A stretch of 64,000 bases of DNA from Actinotalea alkalitolerans (lineage in GTDB: Bacteria > Actinomycetota > Actinomycetes > Actinomycetales > Cellulomonadaceae). The DNA is taken from positions 1-64,000 of the forward strand of contig NZ_JAMBPP010000017.1 in NCBI RefSeq assembly GCF_023369855.1. The letters run 5' to 3'. Below the pieces are notes generated by a model, which made no database searches, was not told the origin of the DNA, and worked only from the letters and a program-made list of their open reading frames with translations. Below, piece after piece: positions 1 through 8,519 of this stretch (position 1 is its first letter; every line of letters starts with the position of its first letter). The position numbers were made by a program, and so were the translations under genes.

Positions 1-292
1 GTGGGGGTCGCTGCGTGGGCACGACCCCGTCACCGCGGACGGTCGCGACGCCTCCCCGGCGGCACGGGCCGCCGGGGGCGCCGGCGCGCGCCGGGCGGGG
101 GGCCTCGCCCCGGCCCGCGCCGGGGGCGGCGGCGGGGGCGGGGCGGGGGGGGGGCCGGGCCCCCCGGGGCCCCCGCCCCCCCCCCCCCCCCCCCCCGGGG
201 GGCGCCGCCCGTCGTGCTGCCCGTCTCCTGCGCAGGACGGCCGGGTTGCGGGCGCCAAGGACCGGCTGGCCGCCAGGGACGGGGTCGCGGGG
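1..292. other. Non-coding region with extreme G and C homopolymers
   Basis: No credible gene is seen here. The open frames that cross it consist almost only of Pro, Gly, Arg and Ala and look like by-products of base composition. Positions 145-154 are an unbroken run of 10 G and positions 176-196 an unbroken run of 21 C, joined by GGGCC/CCCGG blocks, so either strand could fold into a very stable G:C hairpin. It lies just downstream of ppm, where a terminator would be expected. A sequencing or assembly artefact is an equally good explanation. Confidence 0.6.
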
Positions 293-1147
293 TCAACGGC
301 CCAGGATCGCCCGGCGCACCTGGGCCGCACGGTGGGCCGCCCCCCAGGCCGTGACCCGGACCAGGGCCTCGACGACGATCGCGCGACTCATCTTTGACCG
401 CCCCTCGCTGCGCTCCACGAACCGGATCGGGACCTCGACCACCCGTCCACCGGCCTGGAGCACACGCCATGCCATGTCGACCTGGAAGCAGTAGCCCTGC
501 GAGGCCACCTGCGCGAGCGGGAGCCGCCGCAGGATCTCGGCGCGGTAGGCGCGGAAGCCGGCGGTCGCGTCACGCAGCGGCAGACCCATGACCCACCGGG
601 TGTAGGTGTTGCCACCTCGGGAGAGCACCGACCGGTGAGCGGGCCAGTTCACCACGCTCCCCCCGGTCACCCACCGCGAGCCGATCACCAGGTCCGGTCC
701 CCCGACCTGAAGCCCTGCACCGGTACCGGCAACCCCCCACGGTTCTCCGCCCTCGTCTCCCGGCGCGCCGGTCAGGGCCTCGAGCAGGTCGGGCAGCTGC
801 TCGGGCTGGTGCGAGCCGTCAGCGTCCATCTCCACCACGACCGCGTAGTCGCGGGCCAGCGCCCAGGTGAACCCCTCGACGTAGGCCGACCCCAGTCCCT
901 GCTTCCCGGTGCGGTGCAGCACGTGGACGGCCGGGTCGTGCGCTGCCAGAGCCTCGGCGAGGTCTCCGGTGCCGTCCGGGCTCGCATCGTCGACCACCAG
1001 CACATCTGCCCACGGGACGGCGCGGCGCAGGCGAGCCAGGGTGCCCGTGAGGGTCTGCGCCTCGTCGTAGGTGGGCACGACCACGACCACCCGCCCGGGC
1101 CGTCCAGGACGCCGGCGCTCGTCCGCCGTCTCCCCCACCTCAGCCAT
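293..1147 (-). CDS. ppm1: Polyprenol monophosphomannose synthase-like GT2 glycosyltransferase
   Basis: This 284-residue protein is a family 2 glycosyltransferase that probably moves mannose from GDP-mannose to polyprenol phosphate at the inner face of the membrane, supplying lipoglycan and protein mannosylation. Visible motifs are VPTYDE (24-29), DDASPDGT (53-60) and the metal-binding DADGSH (108-113), followed by the family's GSRW and GFRAY segments. There is no transmembrane C-terminal extension, as in bacterial Dpm1/Ppm-D2 proteins. A Gly-rich insertion of about 20 residues sits near 127-150. The start overlaps the end of lnt by 8 bp, so the two are co-transcribed. In mycobacteria these two activities are fused or adjacent. 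The function follows from family and context and is fairly sure; the exact acceptor lipid is inferred. Confidence 0.88.
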   Translation of the reverse strand: MAEVGETADERRRPGRPGRVVVVVPTYDEAQTLTGTLARLRRAVPWADVLVVDDASPDGTGDLAEALAAHDPAVHVLHRTGKQGLGSAYVEGFTWALARDYAVVVEMDADGSHQPEQLPDLLEALTGAPGDEGGEPWGVAGTGAGLQVGGPDLVIGSRWVTGGSVVNWPAHRSVLSRGGNTYTRWVMGLPLRDATAGFRAYRAEILRRLPLAQVASQGYCFQVDMAWRVLQAGGRVVEVPIRFVERSEGRSKMSRAIVVEALVRVTAWGAAHRAAQVRRAILGR

Positions 1148-2705
1148 CGGACAGGGGGCGGTCGGATCGCCGGATCCGCGCTGCCCCGGCCATCCCGGCC
1201 AGCGTGACGGTCAGAGCAAGACCGCGCAGGACCCACTCGATCGCGCTGCCGTAGCGGCTCGCAGGGGTCAGGGTGCTGCGCAGCGGCAGGGTCGTGACCA
1301 TCTGCTCGGCGGTGAACAGACCGGTCTGCTGCCGGACGACGCCGTTGGGTGCGATCACACCGCTCACCCCGACCGTCGAGATCTGGATGGTCGCACGGCC
1401 GTGCTCGATCGCGCGGATCCGGGACATCGCCAGCTGCTGGGTCGACTCGTCGGACATCCCGAACGTCGCGTTGTTGGTCTGGATGATCAGGATCTCACCG
1501 CCCGCGACGACCGCCTCGCGGACGAGGACGTCGTAGGCGACCTCGAAGCAGATGACGTCCCCGATCCCCACCGTGCGACCCAGACGCGGGGAGTCGAGCT
1601 CGATCAGCCCGACCTCGGTCCCGGGCACCATGTCGGTCTGGACCCGGTCGACCGCGTCGGAGAACCGACGGGCGATCTCCCGCATGGGGATGTACTCCGC
1701 GAACGGAGCGGGTCGCTGCTTGGCGTAGCTGTCCACGGGACCCTCGACCGGGTCCCACAGCAGCCCCACGTTGAGTCGACCACCTTCCGCTGGGTACTCG
1801 TCGGTGCCGATCAAGGTCGGGGCACCCACCGCACGGACGACCTCGTCGACGATCGCGCGGGCCTCGTCGTCCCGGCGCGGGTCGATGTCGGTGCCGTTCT
1901 CGGGCCAGACGACGAGGTCCAGCTCGCCGGGCTCGACCTGGTCGAGCAGGGCCAGCGTCCCCGCAGCATGGTTGTCGAGGACCTGTCGACGCTGGGCGAA
2001 GGCGTCGAGCCCGTCGTTGGGGACGTTGCCCTGGACGGCACCCACGGCGAGCCGGCCCTCCTCGGCCTTGGTGTCGAGCGGCACGACGAGACCACCGAGC
2101 ACCACGGTCACCGTGAGCAGGAGGTAGGCGCTGGCCTGTCCGACGTCGACGCGGCGCAGCGAGAGCAGGGCCAGGGCGAGCAGGACACCGGCCATCACCA
2201 CGAGCAGGCTGACCAGTGGTGCGCCACCGAGCCACGCCCATCGGGCCACCGGCGAGTCGGCCTGCGAGAAAGCGAGCCGGCCCCAGGGGAACCCGCCGAA
2301 GGGCCAGCTCGAGCGGATCTCCTCGATCCCGACCCACAGGACGGCGAAGGCGGGGACCTGCAGGCGTGCGCGGGTCCAGATGACGGCTCCCCGGCGGGCC
2401 CACGACCACGCCGCACCGAAGAGCCCGATGAATGCGGCCTCGACGATGCTGAGCGCGGCCCAGGGCACCGGGCCGACCGCCAGTGCGGCCCACGTGATGT
2501 GTGGCGCGAAGAACGCCAGCCCGAAGAGGAACCCGACCAGGGTGTTCCACCAGGCACTGTCACGACCCAGCGCGATGAACAGCAGGGCGATGCCCAGGAA
2601 GGTCAGCGGCCACCATCCGAGCCCGGGGAAACCGGCCTCGGCCACGAGGCCGCCCACGATGGCCAGGACCAGGGACGTGCCCCGGCGGGGCGCAACGAAG
2701 GGCAC
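1140..2705 (-). CDS. lnt: Apolipoprotein N-acyltransferase
   Basis: Lnt adds the third acyl chain to the N-terminal cysteine of lipoproteins at the outer face of the plasma membrane. The 521-residue protein starts with about six hydrophobic segments (roughly 10-210), then a nitrilase-fold domain (about 215-480) and a last membrane segment near 490-510. The catalytic triad is complete: E269 in WPENGTD, K329 in YAKQRPAPF and C386 in VICFEVAYD. The GTG start has no Shine-Dalgarno, but TAACCT ends 6 nt upstream, which points to a leaderless mRNA. It overlaps ppm by 8 bp. Adjacent lnt and ppm genes are known from Actinobacteria. Confidence 0.93.
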   Translation of the reverse strand: MPFVAPRRGTSLVLAIVGGLVAEAGFPGLGWWPLTFLGIALLFIALGRDSAWWNTLVGFLFGLAFFAPHITWAALAVGPVPWAALSIVEAAFIGLFGAAWSWARRGAVIWTRARLQVPAFAVLWVGIEEIRSSWPFGGFPWGRLAFSQADSPVARWAWLGGAPLVSLLVVMAGVLLALALLSLRRVDVGQASAYLLLTVTVVLGGLVVPLDTKAEEGRLAVGAVQGNVPNDGLDAFAQRRQVLDNHAAGTLALLDQVEPGELDLVVWPENGTDIDPRRDDEARAIVDEVVRAVGAPTLIGTDEYPAEGGRLNVGLLWDPVEGPVDSYAKQRPAPFAEYIPMREIARRFSDAVDRVQTDMVPGTEVGLIELDSPRLGRTVGIGDVICFEVAYDVLVREAVVAGGEILIIQTNNATFGMSDESTQQLAMSRIRAIEHGRATIQISTVGVSGVIAPNGVVRQQTGLFTAEQMVTTLPLRSTLTPASRYGSAIEWVLRGLALTVTLAGMAGAARIRRSDRPLSDG

Positions 2706-3037
2706 CAGAGAAGGTTAACCTGCCGCACCGGCCGACTGGCCCGCGTGTCCTTCGGACCGGACGGCGACGACCCGGAGGTGCGCCGCCCGTTGTCTACTGA
2801 ACACGCGGGCCAAGCCAGTGCCCTCAGCCTCACGACCACGTGCGACGGGGGGCGCCAGCATGGGGTGATCGCGGGGAGGAACACCCAGAACTTACCGGTT
2901 CACGCGTCTCAGTCAAGGCGACGAACGTGCAGGTCAGAGCCGTCCCTGCAGGTCAGCGGGAGCCGTCCTGACCAGCCCGATCATGGTGACGCGGCGTGTC
3001 GTTCGGCGTGTCGCACGATCCGTCACGAGGGCCGTCG
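2706..3037. other. Intergenic region with short direct repeats
   Basis: No gene is supported in these 332 bases between lnt and the amidohydrolase gene. Apart from the lnt -10 box at 2712-2717, it holds two exact copies of TGCAGGTCAG (2928-2937 and 2947-2956, period 19) and two of GGCGTGTCG (2993-3001 and 3005-3013, period 12). These could be regulator sites or chance repeats in GC-rich DNA. No RNA gene is recognised. Confidence 0.5.
2712..2717 (-). promoter_or_regulatory. Probable -10 box of leaderless lnt mRNA
   Basis: TAACCT on the minus strand ends 6 nt before the lnt GTG. That distance puts the transcription start at or next to the start codon. No clear -35 box is seen. Confidence 0.55.
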
Positions 3038-4708
3038 TCACCCGGTCACCGACGGACGATCCCATGTGTCGTGGATCACCACGCCCTCGCGCAGGGTGCG
3101 CAGGCACACCGGCGGCGGGACGTCGTCAGACAGCTCGGGGAGCAGCGGGATGCCCGCACGCGCGTCCGGGCTCCACGCCGAGAGGCGACCCTCGGGAGCC
3201 TGCACGGTGAGCCGCTCGGTCGCCCAGATCGCGATCGACGCGGGAGCCCCGAGCCGGATCTCCCCGGCCCCCGTGTGGTCCAGGCGCGCGGCCCGCCACC
3301 CACCGCGGGTGTGTGCGCGGAAGGCCGCCCGTGCCGAGATCCGCTGCGAGGGCTCGTGGTGGCTGATCGCTGCGCGGACGGCCGCCCAGGGGTCCAAGGG
3401 CGTCACCGGCGCGTCCGACCCGAACGCCAGCGGCACCCCCGCCCCGGCGAGATCGGCGAGCGGGTTGAGCGAGGCGGCACGACCTGCCCCCAGACGCTGC
3501 GCGTACATCCGGTCGGGACCTCCCCACCGGGAGTCGAACGCCGGCTGGGCGCTGACGGTCAGCCCCAGCAGCACCAGGGTCGCCAGCGCCCGGGCGTCGA
3601 GCATCTCGGCGTGCTCGAGTCGATGAACCGAGCCACGGACCGCACCGACCCCCTCGACCTCGGTCGCCGCGCGGATCCCCAGCAGGACCTCGTCCATGCC
3701 CCGGTCACCGATGACGTGGAACGCGGCCTGGACCCCGGCCCGCGTCACGGCCGCGACGTGGTTGGCGACCTGCTCCGCACTCAGGGCGAGCCGACCGAGC
3801 GCCTCGGGCGAACCGTTCGGGAGATCCTGGTAGGGAGCCCGCAAGGCTGCCGTGCGCGAGCCGATCGACCCGTCCACGTTGAGGTCCCCCCCGATTCCCG
3901 ACAGCCCCGGGATCGCCTCGAGCAGGGCGCGGGCGTCATCGGTGGTCTCGCAGAGCTCACCCCGGTAGCCCACGACCAGCGGGAGACCGCTCAGGGGGTC
4001 GGCGGTCGTTGCCAGCAAGGTCGCCAACCCCTCGCGGGTGTCGATCGACGGGGCGCTGTGCTCGTGCACGCTGGCGATGCCCGCGGCGGCTGCTGCTCCC
4101 AACGACAGCCGGTACAGCTCGTCGCGGCGCGCCGGCGTCACCTCGCGCGCGGCGGCTCGGGCCGCGTGGTGGGCCTCGAGCCGGACCAGCCCGTCGTCCG
4201 ACCACCCGGGCAGCCCGCGGCAGCGAGCGACCTCGGCGAACGAGCTCGAGACCACGGCCGAGTGCACGTCGGCACGGGCCAGGTACACCGGGGCCCCGCC
4301 CGTCGCGCGATCGAGCTCGGCCGCTGTGGGCGGCCGGCGCTCGGGCCAGGTCGTCTCGTCCCAGCCGTGTCCCAGCAGGGGCGCCGTGCGACCCTCGGTG
4401 CGCGCGCGCCCGGCGGCGGCACCCACCGCCTCGAGCAGCCGGGTCAGGCTCCTGACCCCGCCCTCGGGCGACAGGTCGATGCTCGACAGCGCGAAACCGG
4501 TCTCGAGCACGTGCACGTGCGCGTCGACGAAGGCCGGTGTGACGAGCGCCCCGTCGAGGTCGACGACCTCGTCGGCACCGTCCGCGACCTTCCCGATGAA
4601 GTCCTGCGCGCCGATCCACGCGATCTGACCGTCGGCGACCAGGACGGCCTCGGCGAAGGGGTCGGCCGACGAGTGGATCGTGCCGTTGTGGTACAGGGTG
4701 CTGGTCAC
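3038..4708 (-). CDS. Amidohydrolase family protein, YtcJ-like
   Basis: This 556-residue protein belongs to the metal-dependent amidohydrolases of the YtcJ/AepA group, whose natural substrates are mostly unknown. Visible metal-site motifs are H64 and H66 in VDAHVHV, H331 in HVIGDRG, H362 and H366 in HRLEHAE, and D432 in FGSDAP. The length fits the group (about 530-580). There is no signal peptide, so it should be cytoplasmic. The GTG start lacks a Shine-Dalgarno but has TAGGGT 6 nt upstream, so it is probably leaderless and transcribed alone. The gene lies just downstream of helY on the same strand with a 21-bp gap. The fold and metal site are secure; the substrate cannot be told from sequence. 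Confidence 0.85.
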   Translation of the reverse strand: MTSTLYHNGTIHSSADPFAEAVLVADGQIAWIGAQDFIGKVADGADEVVDLDGALVTPAFVDAHVHVLETGFALSSIDLSPEGGVRSLTRLLEAVGAAAGRARTEGRTAPLLGHGWDETTWPERRPPTAAELDRATGGAPVYLARADVHSAVVSSSFAEVARCRGLPGWSDDGLVRLEAHHAARAAAREVTPARRDELYRLSLGAAAAAGIASVHEHSAPSIDTREGLATLLATTADPLSGLPLVVGYRGELCETTDDARALLEAIPGLSGIGGDLNVDGSIGSRTAALRAPYQDLPNGSPEALGRLALSAEQVANHVAAVTRAGVQAAFHVIGDRGMDEVLLGIRAATEVEGVGAVRGSVHRLEHAEMLDARALATLVLLGLTVSAQPAFDSRWGGPDRMYAQRLGAGRAASLNPLADLAGAGVPLAFGSDAPVTPLDPWAAVRAAISHHEPSQRISARAAFRAHTRGGWRAARLDHTGAGEIRLGAPASIAIWATERLTVQAPEGRLSAWSPDARAGIPLLPELSDDVPPPVCLRTLREGVVIHDTWDRPSVTG

Positions 4709-4714
4709 GGCCCG

Positions 4715-4720
4715 ACCCTA
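4715..4720 (-). promoter_or_regulatory. Probable -10 box of leaderless amidohydrolase mRNA
   Basis: TAGGGT on the minus strand lies 6 nt before the GTG start codon, in the 21-bp gap after helY. No Shine-Dalgarno is present. Confidence 0.55.
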
Positions 4721-4729
4721 GGGCATCGC

Positions 4730-7546
4730 TCAGACCGAGCTGTAGGCGACCACCCCGCGGCGCAGCTGGTCCACCGCACGGCGAGCCGTGGTCCGTGTCG
4801 AGGCGGACGGCGCAGCCTGCCCGATCTGGTCGAGCAGGTCGATCACCTGCTTGCACCACCGTACGAAGTCCCCCGCGGCCAGGTCGGTGCCCTGGAGCAC
4901 CACGCCCAGGGATCGGCCGCTGGCCCACCGGTGCACCGGCTCGACCAGCCCGAGGTCCAGCGGCCGCGTGGCCGAGATCCCATGGTCCTTCTCGAGGTCC
5001 TCGAGGCGCGACCAGACCCGCACCGTCTCGTCCAGCGCCCGCCCCAACCTGCCCTGCGGACCTCCGGGCACCTGCGGGGGGTTCTCGCGGTCCTCCCGAC
5101 GGGCCTCGAAGAGCACGCTGGACACCGCCGCTGCCAGGCCCGGTGCGTCCAGCGAGTCCCAGACCCCACCGCGAAGGCACTCGGCGACCAGGAGGTCGCT
5201 CTCGGCGTAGAGGCGCCGCAACCACTGGCCGGGGTCGGTGACGCGCAGCCGACCGCCGTCGGCGACCCTCTCCAGGTAGCCGACCGACAGGAGGATGTCG
5301 CATATCCGGTCGAAGTCCCGGGCGATCGAGCTGGTCCGCCCCTCGATCCGACGCACCAGGGCGTCGTGCTCCCGCTGGAGTCGATGGTGACGCTCGGCCC
5401 ACCGGGCGTGGTCCTCACGGTCGGAGCACCCGTGACAGGGGTGGGACCTGAGCCGGCGACGCAGGTCCGCGATCGTCGGGTCGTCCCCGGACCGTGAGGA
5501 GCCGCGCTCCGTGGCGGGGTCGCGGCCACCGACGGCAGCCAGGGCGCTGCGCATCGACGCGGCCAGGTCCTTCTTGGCACGGGCGTCACGCGGCGAGAAG
5601 TGCTTGGGCACCCGGACCCTCGTGACCGCGCGCAGTCCCTGCGGCAGCTCGGCCGGCGAGAGGGTCCGGACCTGCCGCTCCCCCGTCAGGACCGTGGGAC
5701 GCGGTCCGTCGAGCCCGGCGTCCCTGCCCGGGTCGAGCACCACCGCGTACCCGGCGCGACGCCCGGTCGGGATCTCCACGACGTCGCCGGTCCGCACGGC
5801 CCGCAGGCTGTCCAGGGCCTCCCGGCGCCGACGTCGGGCGGCCTCCCGCGACAGGTCCGACTCACGGTCGCTCAGCGCACGGCGGAGTGCCGAGTACTCC
5901 TCGTAGTCGCCGAGGTGGCATCGCATCGCGGCGGCGTACCCGTCCAGGGCCTCGGTGTGCGCCTGCGCCTGTCGCGCCAGCCCGACCACACCACGATCGG
6001 CCTGGAACTGCGCGAAGCTGGTCTCGAGCACCTCACGGGCCCGGTCGCGTCCGACCGTGGCGACCAGGTTGACCGCCATGTTGTACGTCGGGCGGAAGCT
6101 CGAGCGCAGCGGGTAGAGCCGCCGGGAGGCCAGACCAGCCAGGGCGACGGGGTCCAGGGCGCCGTGGTCGACCACCACCGCGTGCCCCTCGACGTCGATG
6201 CCGCGCCGCCCGGCCCGCCCGGTCAGCTGGGTGTACTCACCGGGGGTGATGTCCAGATGGGCCGACCCGTCCCACTTGACGAGCTTGTCGAGGACCACCG
6301 AGCGGGCGGGCATGTTGATCCCCAGCGCAAGGGTCTCGGTCGCGAAGACCACCTTCACCAGGCCCCGCGAGAACAGGTCCTCCACGGTCTCCTTGAACAG
6401 CGGGAGCATGCCGGCGTGGTGCGCCGCGATCCCGCGGGACAACGCCTGGCTCCACTCCCAGTAGCCCAGGACCGCGAGGTCCTGCGCGGGGATCGCGGCG
6501 CACCGCTGCTCGACGGTCTCGCGGATCAACGCCTCCTGCTCGGGTCCGGTCAGGCGCAGCCCCGCCCGCAGGCACTGCTGGACGGCCGCGTCGCACCCCG
6601 CACGGGAGAACACGAAGAAGATCGCCGGGAGGAGGCCGCCACGGTCCAATACGTCCACCACGGCGAACCGCGGTGCCGGCCGACGTGCAGGACCGCCGCC
6701 CTGGCGGGCCGCGTCGGGCCGGATGCGTCCACCACGTCCCCGGTAGCCGCGGTCACCCGGCCCGGAGCGGCCGCGGAACCCACCGTCGGTCCGCTCCTGA
6801 CGCCGCAGGGCCTGCGCGAGCTCGGGGTTGATCGGCGGGTCCACCCCGGGAGCAGTGGGGTCGACATGGCCCGCGTAGAGGTCGTAGAGGTCGTCCCGCG
6901 CCATGACGTGCTGCCACAGCGGCACCGGTCGGTGCTCGCTCACCACGACCGCAGTGTCCCCGCGCACCATCGTGAGCCAGTCGCCGAACTCCTCGGCGTT
7001 GGACACCGTCGCGGACAGCGAGACGAGCTGGACGTCGTCGGGAAGGTGGATGATCACCTCCTCCCAGACCGGGCCCCGGAAGCGGTCGGCGAGGTAGTGC
7101 ACCTCGTCCATCACGACGTACCCGAGCCCGTCCAGCGCGGTGGACCCCGCGTAGAGCATGTTGCGCAGCACCTCGGTGGTCATCACCACGACCGGGGCGT
7201 CACCGTTGATCGAGGTGTCACCGGTCAGCAGCCCGACGTTGTCGGTGCCGTGCCGTCGCACGAGGTCGCCGTACTTCTGGTTGCTCAGCGCCTTGATCGG
7301 GGTCGTGTAGAACGCCTTGCGGCCCTGCACCAGGGCCAGGTGCACGGCGAACTCACCGACCACGGTCTTGCCCGCACCGGTCGGCGCCGCGACGAGGACT
7401 CCTCGTCCACCCTCGAGCGCTGTGCAGCCCTCGACCTGGAAGGGGTCCAGCTCGAACCCGGTCCCCGCGGCGAAGGTCGCGAGCTCGGTACGCGACTCGA
7501 CGGCGCGGCGGCGGGAGGCGGCATAGCGTTCGGCCGGGGAGGACAT
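4730..7546 (-). CDS. helY: HelY-type superfamily 2 RNA helicase (Ski2/Mtr4-like)
   Basis: This 938-residue ATP-dependent helicase is of the Ski2/Mtr4 type, likely acting in RNA processing or decay. Core motifs are present: Walker A APTGAGKT with K60, DEVH at 147-150, SAT at 178-180 and TGRAGRRG at 442-449. The C-terminal third, with an HPCHGC segment and helical arch, matches the DSHCT region of actinobacterial HelY. Between the two RecA domains (about 257-290) lies a flexible insert rich in Arg and Gly that could bind RNA. Its place beside tatA/tatC and pafB/pafC matches the usual actinobacterial neighbourhood. TAGGCT 6 nt before the ATG and no Shine-Dalgarno point to a leaderless mRNA. Confidence 0.9.
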   Translation of the reverse strand: MSSPAERYAASRRRAVESRTELATFAAGTGFELDPFQVEGCTALEGGRGVLVAAPTGAGKTVVGEFAVHLALVQGRKAFYTTPIKALSNQKYGDLVRRHGTDNVGLLTGDTSINGDAPVVVMTTEVLRNMLYAGSTALDGLGYVVMDEVHYLADRFRGPVWEEVIIHLPDDVQLVSLSATVSNAEEFGDWLTMVRGDTAVVVSEHRPVPLWQHVMARDDLYDLYAGHVDPTAPGVDPPINPELAQALRRQERTDGGFRGRSGPGDRGYRGRGGRIRPDAARQGGGPARRPAPRFAVVDVLDRGGLLPAIFFVFSRAGCDAAVQQCLRAGLRLTGPEQEALIRETVEQRCAAIPAQDLAVLGYWEWSQALSRGIAAHHAGMLPLFKETVEDLFSRGLVKVVFATETLALGINMPARSVVLDKLVKWDGSAHLDITPGEYTQLTGRAGRRGIDVEGHAVVVDHGALDPVALAGLASRRLYPLRSSFRPTYNMAVNLVATVGRDRAREVLETSFAQFQADRGVVGLARQAQAHTEALDGYAAAMRCHLGDYEEYSALRRALSDRESDLSREAARRRRREALDSLRAVRTGDVVEIPTGRRAGYAVVLDPGRDAGLDGPRPTVLTGERQVRTLSPAELPQGLRAVTRVRVPKHFSPRDARAKKDLAASMRSALAAVGGRDPATERGSSRSGDDPTIADLRRRLRSHPCHGCSDREDHARWAERHHRLQREHDALVRRIEGRTSSIARDFDRICDILLSVGYLERVADGGRLRVTDPGQWLRRLYAESDLLVAECLRGGVWDSLDAPGLAAAVSSVLFEARREDRENPPQVPGGPQGRLGRALDETVRVWSRLEDLEKDHGISATRPLDLGLVEPVHRWASGRSLGVVLQGTDLAAGDFVRWCKQVIDLLDQIGQAAPSASTRTTARRAVDQLRRGVVAYSSV

Positions 7547-7552
7547 GCCTGC

Positions 7553-7558
7553 AGCCTA
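7553..7558 (-). promoter_or_regulatory. Probable -10 box of leaderless helY mRNA
   Basis: TAGGCT on the minus strand lies exactly 6 nt before the helY ATG, within the 55-bp gap after the lipid kinase gene. Confidence 0.55.
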
Positions 7559-7601
7559 GGCAGTCGCCGACCACCGAGCAGGACGGATCGCCCCGGCGCG
7601 C

Positions 7602-8519
7602 TCAGGCCAGCAGCCGGACGGCGCCCGGCCGCACCTCGGCACGCAGGGGCAACGGACCGATGCGCTCACCGTCCGCGAAGGCCGCAGGTGGTGGTGGTCC
7701 GACGTCGCTCGCCTCGAGCAGGACCGAGCGGCTGCGCGCCACGTGGCAGGCTGCGTGACGCACGTGCGAACCGGTGTAGACCCGTGGGAAGACGCCCAGC
7801 AGCCCCACCCGGCTCAGCGGTCCGCCGATCACCACGTCGAGCAGGCCGTCGTCCATCCGGGCATCGGGGGCGATACGCATCCCGCCCCCGATCAGCCCAC
7901 CGTTGGCGACGGCGACCAGCGTGCCGGTGGACTCCCAGGTGGTGTCGTCGAGCGTGATGCGGTAGCCGTACGGCCGGAAGCGGCCGAGCTCGGCCGCGAG
8001 GGCTCGGACGTACCGGCCGCCTCCCCGCGGCCACGTGAAGGTGTTCGCCCGGGCGTTGACCGCGGCGTCCACGCCGGCCGAGAGCACCCCGAGGTACCAC
8101 TCGTGGGCGCTGTAGTCGGGCGGGCCGGTGATGACCGCGTCGACCGCACGTCCCCCGGTCTCGAGCCCGCGCTCGATCGCCCGGACGGCGGTGGACACGT
8201 CGTGCCGGGGCAGGCCCAGTGCCCGTGCGACGTCGTTGCCGCTCCCGGCGGCGACGATGCCCAGCGGCAGGTCGGTGCCGGCCACGACGTTCACCCCGAG
8301 GTGCACCATGCCGTCACCACCCACCACGACGAGGGCGTCGAGCCCGTCCACGACGGCCTGCCGGGCATGCTGGGCGGCCTGCTCGAGGTTCGCGGCAGAG
8401 AGGTCGACGACCGTGTGCCCACGACGCCGGGCCGCCTCGACCACATGGCGACCCTTCGACGCGCCCCTGCCGTGCCCGGCCGTGGGGTTGACCACGACGC
8501 CGATGCGGACGGCGCTCAT
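7602..8519 (-). CDS. Diacylglycerol kinase family lipid kinase
   Basis: This 305-residue protein is a soluble lipid kinase of the DagK/YegS/LCB5 family, which phosphorylates diacylglycerol or related lipids at the membrane. It has NPTAGHGRG near the start, the catalytic GGDG loop (67-70, in VVVGGDGMVH), and GSGND (92-96), all in the usual order. The length is normal. The ATG overlaps the tatC stop in an ATGA arrangement, so translation is coupled to tatC. The partner genes do not reveal the substrate. Diacylglycerol recycling is the best family-based guess. Confidence 0.88.
   Translation of the reverse strand: MSAVRIGVVVNPTAGHGRGASKGRHVVEAARRRGHTVVDLSAANLEQAAQHARQAVVDGLDALVVVGGDGMVHLGVNVVAGTDLPLGIVAAGSGNDVARALGLPRHDVSTAVRAIERGLETGGRAVDAVITGPPDYSAHEWYLGVLSAGVDAAVNARANTFTWPRGGGRYVRALAAELGRFRPYGYRITLDDTTWESTGTLVAVANGGLIGGGMRIAPDARMDDGLLDVVIGGPLSRVGLLGVFPRVYTGSHVRHAACHVARSRSVLLEASDVGPPPPAAFADGERIGPLPLRAEVRPGAVRLLA

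Noticed and set aside
1140-1147. Fusion or frameshift joining lnt and ppm
   Set aside because: The genes overlap by 8 bp with separate stop and start codons, and both proteins are of normal length, so this is ordinary coupling.
1071-3626. Very long open frame (851 codons) on the plus strand
   Set aside because: It runs antisense to ppm, lnt and the amidohydrolase gene, and its protein is Arg/Asp/Gly-rich with no recognisable domain. High GC makes such antisense frames common; the minus-strand genes have clear motifs.
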